Source of the DNA: Betaproteobacteria bacterium
GTDB lineage: Bacteria > Pseudomonadota > Gammaproteobacteria > Burkholderiales > Burkholderiaceae_A
DNA: 46,549 nt
Direction: 5' to 3'
Assembly: GCA_028139135.1 (NCBI GenBank)
Contig: JAOINB010000009.1
Coordinates: 1-46,549, forward strand
In this document: positions 1 through 8,145 of the stretch, one piece after another
Numbering within the stretch: the first letter of the stretch is position 1
Layout of the letters: each line of letters opens with the position of its first letter
The notes under the pieces: model-generated
Seen by the model: only the letters and a program-made list of their open reading frames with translations
The model's database searches: none
Told to the model about the DNA's origin: nothing
Position numbers and translations under genes: made by a program

Positions 1-1675
1 CTGATGCATTAAACTATGCTGGAGTAATTAGTGGAACAGGCTCATTGACAAACGATGGGGGGACTTTTCGATTAACAAACGATAACACCTACACGGGTGC
101 TACCATTTTAAACAGTGGTGAATTAGCTATCGGTACAAGCGGAGGGAGCACTGGTTCTATTGCATCTCAATCGGTTTTATTTAATGGCGGTGACTTTTAT
201 ATTCGAAGAAATGGAGACCTTACCTATTCGGGAATTATGAGTGGGAGCGGGTCCGGCCAGTTTCGGGATTATGGTAATTCTGGAACCCTTACTCTCAGTG
301 GAAACAGTACACGTACATCAGGTACTCATTTTCGTGGTAGTCGAACTATAAAACTCACTCACGGAAATGCGCTCGGAAATAGTGCATTTGTCTTTCTCTT
401 GGATGGCAACTCTTTAGTTTTATCGGGAGGCATTACTACTTCTTTTGGCAACGTCAATATGCTTGGAACTGGAGCAACTGGGATAAACGGGGCTTTGTTT
501 AGTGAGGCAGGAGATAACGTTCTTGGTGGGGGTGTTTCAGTGCGAGCTGCAAATGTTACAGTCGGGGTAGATTCAGGAAGCACGCTTACCATTAACGGAG
601 GAATTTCGGAAACAGTGGTAGGGGGTTTAACGAAATTGGATGCCGGCACACTTACTCTGGCAGGAAGTTCCACAATTACTGGAGATACCACTGTTTCTGC
701 AGGAACCTTACAAATTGGTTCAGGCGGTACTTCGGGTAGTGTTACGGGCAATATTGTCAATAATGCGAATGTCACTTTTAACCGTTCTGATGCACATACG
801 TATTCTGGAGTAATAAGTGGAACAGGTACCGTTACGAAATTAGCTTCGAACACGCTTACTTTTGATGGAGATAATACGTACACGGGAGATACCACTGTTT
901 CTGCAGGAACCTTACAAATTGGTGCAGGTGGCACCTCGGGAAGTATTGCTGGAAATATTATCAGCAATTCCAATGTAACGTTTTCACGATCGGATACTCA
1001 CATCTACGCAGGTGTGATTAGTGGAACAGGTTCTCTAACAAACGATGGGGGGTTTTTTCGATTAACAAACGATAATACCTACACGGGTTCTACCATCTTA
1101 ACGAGTGGTCAAATACAAATTGGCGCACCTGGAGGAAGCACTGGTTCTATTGCATCTCAATCGATTTTATTTAATGGTGGTAACTTTTCGATTCGAAGAG
1201 ATGGAGATATTACTTATTCGGGAATTATGAGTGGGAGCGGGTCATTTCAGGCATATGGTTCTGGAACGCTTACTCTTACTGGAAACAGCACACGGTCAGG
1301 AAATAATTTTTTTGGTGGTACTCGAATTATAAAGCCTACCCATGGAAATGCGCTCGGAACTGGAAATGTCACGATCAAAGATGGAGGCTCGTTAGTTTTA
1401 TCAGGAGGCATTACTACTTCTTCTGGTCAGCTAAGTTTAGAAGGAGCTGGAGCAACTGGAACAAACGGGGCTTTGTTTAGTGAGGCAGGAGACAATGTCT
1501 ATGGGGGCTCCGTTCGATTGGTTACAACCGCAAATGTTGAGATCGGGGTAGATTCAGGAAGCACGCTTACCATTAACGGAGGGATTTCTGAATCAGGAGG
1601 TGCCAGGAGTTTAACGAAATCGGATGATGGCACACTTACTCTGGCAGGAAGTTCCACATTTAGTGGAGGAACCAC
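1..1675 (+). repeat. Large imperfect tandem duplication inside the exoprotein gene
   Basis: The stretch from the left edge to about 690 is repeated at about 991-1675, offset by 984-990 bases. For example the block around 48-60 recurs at 1038-1050 and the block around 645-665 recurs at 1629-1650. Both copies encode the same order of beta-strand repeats. Divergence is mostly synonymous or conservative, indicating an old but recognisable internal duplication. Confidence 0.8.
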
Positions 1676-4600
1676 TGTATCTCAGGGAACATTAAAACTT
1701 ACAAACGGCAGTGCTTTGGGTACAGGTGCAAACACAGTAGATACGGGAGCCTCATTAGTTCTTTCTGGAGGAATCACAGCATCTGCTGGCCAGTTAACGA
1801 TCAGTGGTGACGGAGTAGGGGCAATAGATGGCGCGCTATTTAGTGAGGCAGGAAACAATACCTATAATGGTGCTATCGTCTTAGCAGCTGATGCAGATTT
1901 CGGGGCAGACAGTGGCTCCACGATAACCTTTGGAAATACCATTAATGATAACGGCGGAGGCTTTCGATTTATTGGAGCAGGTTCCGGGGATTTTGTATTT
2001 AATGGAATTGTCGGAGGCACAAACCTCTTTCAATTAGATATTCAAAGAGGAAACAATGTAACCTTTAATAACTCGGTTACAACGACAGATTTACTACAAG
2101 TCGGAGCAGGCGCTCCCGTTACTGGGTCAATTGCAGTGAATGCAGATCTTACAGCAGGCCCTGCAGGAATAACCTTTAATGCAACTGGAGGTAGTTCCCA
2201 GGCATCAGGAACGTCTTTAATTTCTCCTGCTGGTCTTCTTGCTTTACAAGGCGGAAATCATAGCCTCACATCTTCAACTAATAACGTATCTGCACTTGCC
2301 TCAATTGCAGGCGATGTTGATTTTGTAAATTCAGGTGCTCTTCAGGTTGGTGTTCCCGCTACAGTTGGAATGCAAAACACAGGAACAATCAATGTCAGCA
2401 CAGTTAATGGAAACATCGATATTGTGAATAATATTAGCTCTACAGATACGGGCAGCAGCGCAATTACATTTAATGCAGGCTCTGGCAGTGCAGCTGGCAC
2501 ATCTGGCGGCGGAGATATCATTGTCTCAAACTCATCTAGGATTATTTCTGGCACTGGAGGAAGGGCAACACTGTATACCGGAAGTGTTGCAGGAAGCACT
2601 GTACTTGCTAGTGCTATTGGTTCAGGATCTGGAAGGTTTCGTTATGGAAGTGATGAAGCAACAACGAATTACACAACTGCTCTAGGTTCTGGAAATTACT
2701 TGATTTATCGAGAGCAAACCACTGTTTCTTATACAGTAAATAATGTATCAAAAACCTATGATGGCGTGACTTTCACAACTGGGTCTGCTTCGGGGGCAAG
2801 TACAGGTTTGGTAAATGGAGATCTTTCGTTTTTGTCCTCTACTCCATTTTTTACAGGCTCTGCAATTGGTGCAACATATCCTGGCAGCTATGTAATTTCG
2901 GTGCCTTCCACAACCTTTTCCGACTTAGGTTACAGCGCTGGTGGCATTACAAATGGCACACTCACTATCGGTCAAAAAGTTCTTTCGGTATCTCCTCAAT
3001 TTTTTACAAAAACCTATGACACGAATACCTCCATCCCTGCAGCTTCATGGAGCGCAAATATCACTGGTTTGTTAACTGGTGATGATGTCACAATTACAGG
3101 TGCTCCTGTATTTTCTAATGCGAATGCAGGGCCCAACACGATTCTTCAAGGAACGGTTGGTATCACGGGCACAGACTCTTCTGGATATAGTCTCGTTTGG
3201 TCTAATGGATCAGGACAAATCAATCAGGCTGCACTCACAGTTACTGCTGTTAATGATGCAAAACTCATCGGGCAAACGGATACAACAGGGTATGCAGGAG
3301 TGATGTATTCCGGTTTCTTGGGTGCAGATGGACCCTCTGTTTTCAGCGCTCCAATTACTGTTACACGAACAAATAGTTCGATAAATGCGCCCGGTTCCTA
3401 CACGGGTGTTTTAAGGCCTTCAACAGCACTTACCACTGCAACTAACTACACGATCACGGGTGTAAATGGAGACTATGATATTTTGCCTGCAGGCGAGCTT
3501 CTCGTTCGTTATGCAAATCAGACCGTAACTTATGGAGCAACTGCAACACCGTCTTTATTGAGCGCACAATACCGAGATGGTTCTTCCAACCTATTAATCA
3601 ATCTTGCACCACCTGTAGTTTCTGGTAATCAGTACACCTTCACAGATCCGTTTGGAGGAGTTGCGCAGTTTGAAGTAGGTGCAACTGGCGCTACAACATC
3701 TTCTTCCGGAAATGTCTCGGTTGGAGCATATAACCTGGCAGCAACAACGGTTACACAAACTAGTCCAAACTTTAGTAATAATTTAACCGTTGTGGGGGGT
3801 TTAACAGTAACACCTTCACCAATTACAACATCATCTATAACGTTTTCCGACAAAGTATATGACGGAACCACTCTTGCAACGGCAACTTCTGGGGCTAGCT
3901 TTGCTGGTGTACTAACAGGTGATCAAGTACAGATCGCAGGCAGTTTTACGTTTGCAGATAAAAATGTAGGCGCGAACAAATCTGTTACAGCTTCAGGAAT
4001 GACAATTTCTGGTGCAGATAGCGCAAATTATTATCTTTCTGCTATCACTGGAGCAGGAACTGCATCCATTACTCCAGTTCAAATTGATGTTTCAGGTTTA
4101 CTTGCAGAAGATAAAATCTTCGATGGAACAACTGCAGCTTCCATTAGAGATACTTCTCTTATAACCAATTCTTTTTTTCCAGCAGATAACGTAAGTATTA
4201 GTTCCATTGACGCAGTATTTTCTAATCCTGCTGTTGGCGATAAGAAAACAGTTACCGTATCCAGTATCAATTTAGGTGGTTCAGATGCAGGAAATTATGT
4301 GTTCAACACACCGGTACAACTAGTAGCAGATATCGATGCGCTTTTCATTAGACTGCAAGGTTTGACCGATATCAATAAAACGTACGATTCAACAAATCAA
4401 CTTCCGAGTGGCGAAGTAGGATATAGATTACTTAGTGTTTTGCCTGAAGGAGTAAGCCTGGTTGGCACACCAGAATATGATTCACGAGAAGGAGGGTTGC
4501 GACAAATTACACAAGGAAGTCTTCAGGTAATAGGAATTAGTAGTGAGGGGTATTCGTTAAGTTGGGAAAATGGAGATGGAATTATCTACGGAGTACCTTT

Positions 4601-5192
4601 GCAGGTAACAATACATGATGCGTCCAAAACATTTGGCGCAGAAGACCCCGCAAATTATCGAGGATTTAGTATTTCTGGTTTTGTTGGGACAGATACTATG
4701 GATGACTTAATAGGTATCCCTTCAGTTGTGCGTACAAATAAGGAAGTAGAGGTACCCGGAGTATATGCAGATGTACTAACCTTAGGGGGTGTTCGATCAA
4801 GCAATTATATATTCCAATACGACTTAGGAGACTTTGCCATTGGACCCGATATTCAGGATTTAGAGATCGCAGGAAGAACATTTTCAGAAACGCAAGCTAT
4901 TTCAAGTACTCTGTCAAATTTAAGCCCACAAAATATTGATTTAATTGCAGATTCTTCAGTTTCTTATACAGATATATCTTCAGCTTCAGGAGTATCTTTT
5001 GAAAATATTCGTGATCAAAGTGGACTTTCTTTTGAAACACAACGATTCCCAAATATTGAAGATTCAGGCAGCACTACGGAGAAAGCAGATTCCAAAACGA
5101 TTCCAGGATTTTTTGCTTCCATTCCTGATCAATTGTTGAAGGTTTTTGTAGTAGACGGTGGAATTAAGTTACCTGAGTATTCGGGACTTTAA
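1..5192 (+). CDS. Giant secreted repeat exoprotein (TpsA-like), 5' truncated
   Basis: Probable surface or secreted adhesin exported by two-partner secretion. The frame is open to the left edge (first complete codon at base 3) and matches the repeat consensus there, so the gene begins outside the window and the TTG at 45 is internal. About the first 560 residues are autotransporter-type beta-strand repeats with motifs such as NTYTGxT, GTLTLxGSST and SGSTLTINGGIS. From roughly residue 900 onward come MBG/YDG-type repeats marked by SKTYDG, TKTYDTNT, DKVYDGTT, DKIFDGTT and NKTYDSTN, ending near residue 1600. The C-terminus is a short low-complexity tail with no beta-barrel, so it is not a classical autotransporter and needs a TpsB partner. 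A TpsB fragment lies 40 kb away at 45633-46549; pairing is unproven. Family assignment rests on motif style, not on a search. Confidence 0.85.
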   Translation, partial: DALNYAGVISGTGSLTNDGGTFRLTNDNTYTGATILNSGELAIGTSGGSTGSIASQSVLFNGGDFYIRRNGDLTYSGIMSGSGSGQFRDYGNSGTLTLSGNSTRTSGTHFRGSRTIKLTHGNALGNSAFVFLLDGNSLVLSGGITTSFGNVNMLGTGATGINGALFSEAGDNVLGGGVSVRAANVTVGVDSGSTLTINGGISETVVGGLTKLDAGTLTLAGSSTITGDTTVSAGTLQIGSGGTSGSVTGNIVNNANVTFNRSDAHTYSGVISGTGTVTKLASNTLTFDGDNTYTGDTTVSAGTLQIGAGGTSGSIAGNIISNSNVTFSRSDTHIYAGVISGTGSLTNDGGFFRLTNDNTYTGSTILTSGQIQIGAPGGSTGSIASQSILFNGGNFSIRRDGDITYSGIMSGSGSFQAYGSGTLTLTGNSTRSGNNFFGGTRIIKPTHGNALGTGNVTIKDGGSLVLSGGITTSSGQLSLEGAGATGTNGALFSEAGDNVYGGSVRLVTTANVEIGVDSGSTLTINGGISESGGARSLTKSDDGTLTLAGSSTFSGGTTVSQGTLKLTNGSALGTGANTVDTGASLVLSGGITASAGQLTISGDGVGAIDGALFSEAGNNTYNGAIVLAADADFGADSGSTITFGNTINDNGGGFRFIGAGSGDFVFNGIVGGTNLFQLDIQRGNNVTFNNSVTTTDLLQVGAGAPVTGSIAVNADLTAGPAGITFNATGGSSQASGTSLISPAGLLALQGGNHSLTSSTNNVSALASIAGDVDFVNSGALQVGVPATVGMQNTGTINVSTVNGNIDIVNNISSTDTGSSAITFNAGSGSAAGTSGGGDIIVSNSSRIISGTGGRATLYTGSVAGSTVLASAIGSGSGRFRYGSDEATTNYTTALGSGNYLIYREQTTVSYTVNNVSKTYDGVTFTTGSASGASTGLVNGDLSFLSSTPFFTGSAIGATYPGSYVISVPSTTFSDLGYSAGGITNGTLTIGQKVLSVSPQFFTKTYDTNTSIPAASWSANITGLLTGDDVTITGAPVFSNANAGPNTILQGTVGITGTDSSGYSLVWSNGSGQINQAALTVTAVNDAKLIGQTDTTGYAGVMYSGFLGADGPSVFSAPITVTRTNSSINAPGSYTGVLRPSTALTTATNYTITGVNGDYDILPAGELLVRYANQTVTYGATATPSLLSAQYRDGSSNLLINLAPPVVSGNQYTFTDPFGGVAQFEVGATGATTSSSGNVSVGAYNLAATTVTQTSPNFSNNLTVVGGLTVTPSPITTSSITFSDKVYDGTTLATATSGASFAGVLTGDQVQIAGSFTFADKNVGANKSVTASGMTISGADSANYYLSAITGAGTASITPVQIDVSGLLAEDKIFDGTTAASIRDTSLITNSFFPADNVSISSIDAVFSNPAVGDKKTVTVSSINLGGSDAGNYVFNTPVQLVADIDALFIRLQGLTDINKTYDSTNQLPSGEVGYRLLSVLPEGVSLVGTPEYDSREGGLRQITQGSLQVIGISSEGYSLSWENGDGIIYGVPLQVTIHDASKTFGAEDPANYRGFSISGFVGTDTMDDLIGIPSVVRTNKEVEVPGVYADVLTLGGVRSSNYIFQYDLGDFAIGPDIQDLEIAGRTFSETQAISSTLSNLSPQNIDLIADSSVSYTDISSASGVSFENIRDQSGLSFETQRFPNIEDSGSTTEKADSKTIPGFFASIPDQLLKVFVVDGGIKLPEYSGL
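681..1032 (+). repeat. Second, shorter tandem repeat in the exoprotein gene (204-base period)
   Basis: Bases about 681-828 recur at about 885-1032. Each starts with the same roughly 35-base block encoding GDTTVSAGTLQIG and ends at the VISGTG motif. It is nested between the two copies of the larger duplication. Confidence 0.75.
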
Positions 5193-6098
5193 TCATTTTT
5201 ACTTTGCAAGCGTTAGTCGCCTTAACAGAAAGCTATTTGAATTAATTTGCTTAGATAGGTTTATTCTTGTCGGTGGTTCAATTACATTTTTACAACTACC
5301 TAATTCCCCCACAATATTTTGGAATTTAATCAGTCAATATTCAAACTGGAAAAATTTCTGTAATTGTTTTTTTATTTTTCCTAAAATAAATGTTTTCTAA
5401 GAAGCCACTAATAAAAACCTTACAATTTTTCATTTTTTACCAAAAAAATGTGGATATCTTTCAAACATTGCTTTGGTTCTACTTGCATAGGGTGACAAAA
5501 CTCCTAAAAAACCTCAGATGCAATAAGCATACGCATGATATCTTTTAGTTGTGTTGCATATAGTTTACATTCATTAGCTTCTTCGCAAGTTTTACGTGAT
5601 CATCGCAAACTTATCTTTCTTCGCTGTAAAAATGAGGCAAATAATCCGGCAATCATGCTCATTGTAAAATTAGTATTTTTATAGTGGATGTTTGCGCGTA
5701 ACAAAAAACGTAAAACTAAATAGCTAACTCCATGATTTTTTTGTAAAAAAATATTAGAAATAATGCATATTAAGAGTTATCTCAAGAGTTCACTATTCTG
5801 TCACTACCCTTATTGGTTTTAGTTTTGTTAGCTTACTGTGTATTTAAAGTAGTTGATTGACAAGATTGAATCTTCATTTTGAATACGAAGTTCTTTGCGT
5901 AGGCTGAACCATAGTACCATGGCCATTTTCAAGGAACTTATATCTTTATTTATGTTAAAAATCGCAATAAGCAAGAATGTTTTTTTTAAAAAAAAAAACT
6001 TGGGTTAATATTTTTGTGTCTGTATGTCAAGACTATAAACAGAAATTTAATTAGAAAAATTTCATATTAGATATATCAAAAAGAATTAAAATTAGGAT
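5193..6098. other. AT-rich intergenic stretch of about 0.9 kb, no supported gene
   Basis: No reading frame here has a convincing start, ribosome site and protein-like composition together. A TTGACA hexamer sits at 5857-5862 but no good -10 follows. A T8A11 tract lies at 5980-5998. On the minus strand 5504-5602 reads as 32 protein-like codons ending in a stop, but it has a stop immediately upstream and no start of its own. Confidence 0.6.
5980..5998. repeat. T8A11 mononucleotide tract
   Basis: Eight T followed by eleven A, self-complementary over eight pairs. It lies 100 bases upstream of the small gene at 6099. It could bend DNA or raise promoter activity, or mark a sequencing-prone homopolymer. 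No terminator stem precedes it. Confidence 0.7.
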
Positions 6099-6245
6099 AT
6101 GAACTTGAAAAAGGACAGGTCTCCCAAAGAAGATTTTGAAAAGGCGTTAATCGTCCTTGAGAGCGTCAAAAATATTATGATGAAAGAGTACCGGGAAAGA
6201 CGAGCTGCGGTCGAGAGAATTTTGCGTGAAAAGATGCAAAAATGA
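6099..6245 (+). CDS. Small charged protein A (48 aa), paralogue of 7976-8137
   Basis: Unrecognised 48-residue protein with ATG at 6099 and TGA at 6243. It is rich in Lys, Arg and Glu and predicted by eye to be largely helical. Residues 19-40 align without gaps to residues 14-35 of the small protein at 7976-8137, with 13 of 22 identical; shared positions include VL-SVK-IM, an ERR triplet and a following V and R. That conservation in an otherwise gene-poor region is the main reason to call it real. The only ribosome-site candidate, AGGA at 6094-6097, is too close to the start. Function unknown; a small helical nucleic-acid or protein-binding factor is conceivable but not shown. Confidence 0.55.
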   Translation: MNLKKDRSPKEDFEKALIVLESVKNIMMKEYRERRAAVERILREKMQK

Positions 6246-6614
6246 ATCGGGGTTCGGGTGACCAACTTTCTTAAGGTAACCGCTTATTATTTTTCCATTT
6301 TCCATTCCCCTTGCCCAAAACTTTCTCAATGAATTGTCCAGAAACCATGGAGTTAAGCTGGTTTTATACTTTATGTGGAAAAATTTGTGAATAAGTCGCA
6401 GGAATTATGTGTTGTAACTTTTGTTGCAAAGCACCAGCTTTTTGAGGTAGTTGTAGATTAGTTCAATTAAATATAAATTTTAAAAACAGAACGCACTTTT
6501 TTACCGTTTTTTTGATTAGATGCAATTTTTAATAATTAGACAGGATGGTTTTTTTTCGCTGCGAGTTCTTAGCTCTCGGACAATAAGGTTAATGTCTTAA
6601 GGATATGTATAGTT
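6246..6614. other. Intergenic region of 369 bases, no supported gene
   Basis: It contains a weak inverted repeat, AAACCA at 6342-6347 against TGGTTT at 6359-6364, followed by T-rich sequence, which could be a poor terminator for the small gene upstream. AAGGA at 6599-6603 is the probable ribosome site of the next gene. Otherwise nothing recognisable. Confidence 0.5.
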
Positions 6615-7325
6615 ATGGTCAAATTTAGCAGATCAGGAGTTGAGAAGTTTTTATCTTGTAAAAGATGTTTCGTTTTGTACTATAAACACAAGATTTACCC
6701 ACCTTCTCTGCCATTTACACTAAATAGTGCGGTAGATAACCTTTGTAAAAATGAATTTGATTATTACAGGCAACGGGAGGAACCACACCCACTTTTTTTA
6801 GAACATGGTATCGATGCTGTTCCTTTTAAACATCCAAAACTTGATGAGTGGCGGGAAAACTTCAAAGGAATTCGTTATCGGGATGAAGTACATGGTTTTA
6901 ATTTCGGAGGGGCTGTAGATGATGTATGGGTGAAGCCTAATGGAGAATTGATAGTCTCAGATGTGAAAGCAACTTCAAAAAAAGTGTTTAACTGGGAAGA
7001 CACATGGAGTAGAAACGAATGGCCCAAAGCCTATAAACGGCAGCTTGAAATGTATCAGTGGCTTTTTCGAAAAAATGGATTCAATGTAGCTAATGAAGCA
7101 TACCTTGTGTATTTTAATGGCCTAAAAAATGAACCAATGTTCGAACAAACGCTTAAGTTTGAATTGCATTTGGTTAAATTAGAATGTGATGATAGTTGGG
7201 TTGAGGAATCAGTGGTCGCTGCGGCAAATTTATTAAAATCGGATGAATACCCTGAAGCTTCCTCACAGTGTGAAAATTGTAATTACCTGAGAGCTCGATG
7301 GAAGGTTTCTCCAAAAACAAACTAA
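6615..7325 (+). CDS. Cas4/RecB-like PD-(D/E)XK nuclease, stand-alone
   Basis: Probable DNA nuclease of the PD-(D/E)XK superfamily, 236 residues, close in layout to Cas4 and the AddB/RecB nuclease domain. Candidate catalytic residues are D102 or D103 in GGAVDDVWV, D116 and K118 in VSDVKAT, and the QxxxY motif Q143-Y147. Four cysteines, C15 and C18 near the N-terminus and C219 and C222 near the C-terminus, are placed as expected for a Cas4-type iron-sulfur cluster that staples the two ends together. No cas genes or CRISPR repeats are nearby, so it is not a CRISPR adaptation gene in this context. ATG at 6615 has AAGGA 11 bases upstream. Neighbours are a truncated globin and two small paralogous proteins. 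A role in DNA repair or defence is possible but unproven. Confidence 0.75.
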   Translation: MVKFSRSGVEKFLSCKRCFVLYYKHKIYPPSLPFTLNSAVDNLCKNEFDYYRQREEPHPLFLEHGIDAVPFKHPKLDEWRENFKGIRYRDEVHGFNFGGAVDDVWVKPNGELIVSDVKATSKKVFNWEDTWSRNEWPKAYKRQLEMYQWLFRKNGFNVANEAYLVYFNGLKNEPMFEQTLKFELHLVKLECDDSWVEESVVAAANLLKSDEYPEASSQCENCNYLRARWKVSPKTN

Positions 7326-7436
7326 CAAAAACGCTTTTGTGTAAACGATCAGATTAAACGAATTGATAACATATTAGTAGAATTTGATGTTTTCGCCAGA
7401 AGGAAGTTAAAATTTAGGGTATGAAAGTGAAAACAT

Positions 7437-7796
7437 ATGAGTGAAAGTTTATTTGATAAATATGGAGGAGTAGAGACCTTAACGCCATTGGTGAGGGAGT
7501 TTTACAAAAGAGTCATGGCGACCCCAAATCTAGCCCGTTATTTTATTGATACGGATATGGAAGTGCTAATTCGATACCAAGTCCAATTCATTGCTGTTGT
7601 TATGGGAAAACCTGCAGCTTTTTATGAAGGTCTGGACATGGAAGCGGCACATGCAAACTCTAATATATCTGATCGTTCATTTGAGGACGTTATTGATGTT
7701 TTGGAGGAGACGTTGAGGGATTTTGAAGTTGAAGAATTGGATATTATCGAAATCATTGACAAGGCAAAGTCTTTAAAAAAGGAGATAGTTTCCTAA
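7437..7796 (+). CDS. Group 1 truncated haemoglobin
   Basis: Small cytoplasmic haem protein of 119 residues, the normal length for a group 1 (TrHbN-type) truncated haemoglobin. It opens with the family signature SLFDKYGG, has FYKRV with the B10 tyrosine Y23, Gln48 at the E11-like position in YQVQF, and the proximal haem-ligand histidine H72 in the AAHAN motif. Members of the group bind oxygen and often detoxify nitric oxide. A competing in-frame-independent ATG at 7421 opens only a 7-codon peptide that stops at 7442-7444 inside the globin start, so it could be a tiny leader. No strong ribosome site precedes 7437. It follows the nuclease gene by 111 bases. Confidence 0.9.
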   Translation: MSESLFDKYGGVETLTPLVREFYKRVMATPNLARYFIDTDMEVLIRYQVQFIAVVMGKPAAFYEGLDMEAAHANSNISDRSFEDVIDVLEETLRDFEVEELDIIEIIDKAKSLKKEIVS

Positions 7797-7837
7797 AATT
7801 AAAATATTTTTTTAAAAAAAATTCGATTGTTCAGGAC

Positions 7838-7883
7838 TTATCCCCACGTTTACGCACAGTTATAAACAATATAGTGGGGATAA
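7838..7883. promoter_or_regulatory. Strong inverted repeat with DnaA-box-like arms
   Basis: TTATCCCCAC at 7838-7847 is perfectly inverted as GTGGGGATAA at 7874-7883. Inside, GTTTA at 7848-7852 pairs with TAAAC at 7863-7867, giving a 15-pair bipartite hairpin with a 6-base bulge. Each arm is one mismatch from the DnaA box TTATCCACA. It lies between the globin gene and the second small gene, next to a T7A8-type AT-rich tract at about 7808-7821. No U-run follows on either strand, so it is not a classic terminator. It could be a protein-binding site, an RNA structure for the downstream small gene, or a DnaA-responsive element. Confidence 0.6.
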
Positions 7884-7975
7884 TCTGTAAAGTAAAAAAT
7901 TCATAAAAAATTTATGTAGATTAACCGATGGAAAAGTGTAACGTATCAATAAGAATTAATACGAGAGGCTGACAG

Positions 7976-8137
7976 TTGGTTGAAAAAAATCTAAATGGCA
8001 ACGAGCATCCGAATGTGCTTAGGTCTGTTAAGGCGATTATGGAAGCTGAGCGGATTGAAAGACGAAAAACTGTTTCGCGAATGATTAAGAAACAAGACTG
8101 TAGCAAACCCTCTGATGTAAATTACAGAAAGTCATAA
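7976..8137 (+). CDS. Small charged protein B (53 aa), paralogue of 6099-6245
   Basis: Unrecognised 53-residue protein, TTG start at 7976, TAA at 8135. A clear Shine-Dalgarno GAGAGG at 7963-7968 sits 7 bases before the TTG, and an in-frame stop at 7970-7972 rules out a longer form. Residues 14-35 match residues 19-40 of the protein at 6099-6245 at 13 of 22 positions. The core is a basic amphipathic helix containing SVKAIM and ERRK. The C-terminal tail differs from the paralogue and includes a single cysteine at residue 42. It converges on the dehydrogenase gene with only 8 bases between stops. Function unknown. The ribosome site plus paralogy make it a likely real gene. Confidence 0.6.
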   Translation: MVEKNLNGNEHPNVLRSVKAIMEAERIERRKTVSRMIKKQDCSKPSDVNYRKS

Positions 8138-8145
8138 ATTCCAAG

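Noticed and set aside
359-973. 204-codon minus-strand frame inside the exoprotein gene
   Set aside because: Pro/Val-rich antisense of a Gly/Thr/Ser repeat gene; repeats explain the open frame.
5158-5400. 80-codon plus-strand frame overlapping the exoprotein end
   Set aside because: Phe/Asn-rich low-complexity translation with no ribosome site and no recognisable pattern.
5504-5602. Minus-strand protein-like 32-codon segment
   Set aside because: Stop codon immediately upstream, no start, and the length is within chance; could be a gene remnant but not supportable.
6147-6329. 60-codon minus-strand frame
   Set aside because: Antisense to the better-supported small protein A, which has a paralogue.
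7838-7883. Calling this a replication origin
   Set aside because: Only two imperfect DnaA-like boxes, no dnaA/dnaN/gidA neighbours and no skew analysis possible.
7921-8106. 61-codon minus-strand frame
   Set aside because: Antisense to small protein B, which has a good ribosome site and a paralogue.
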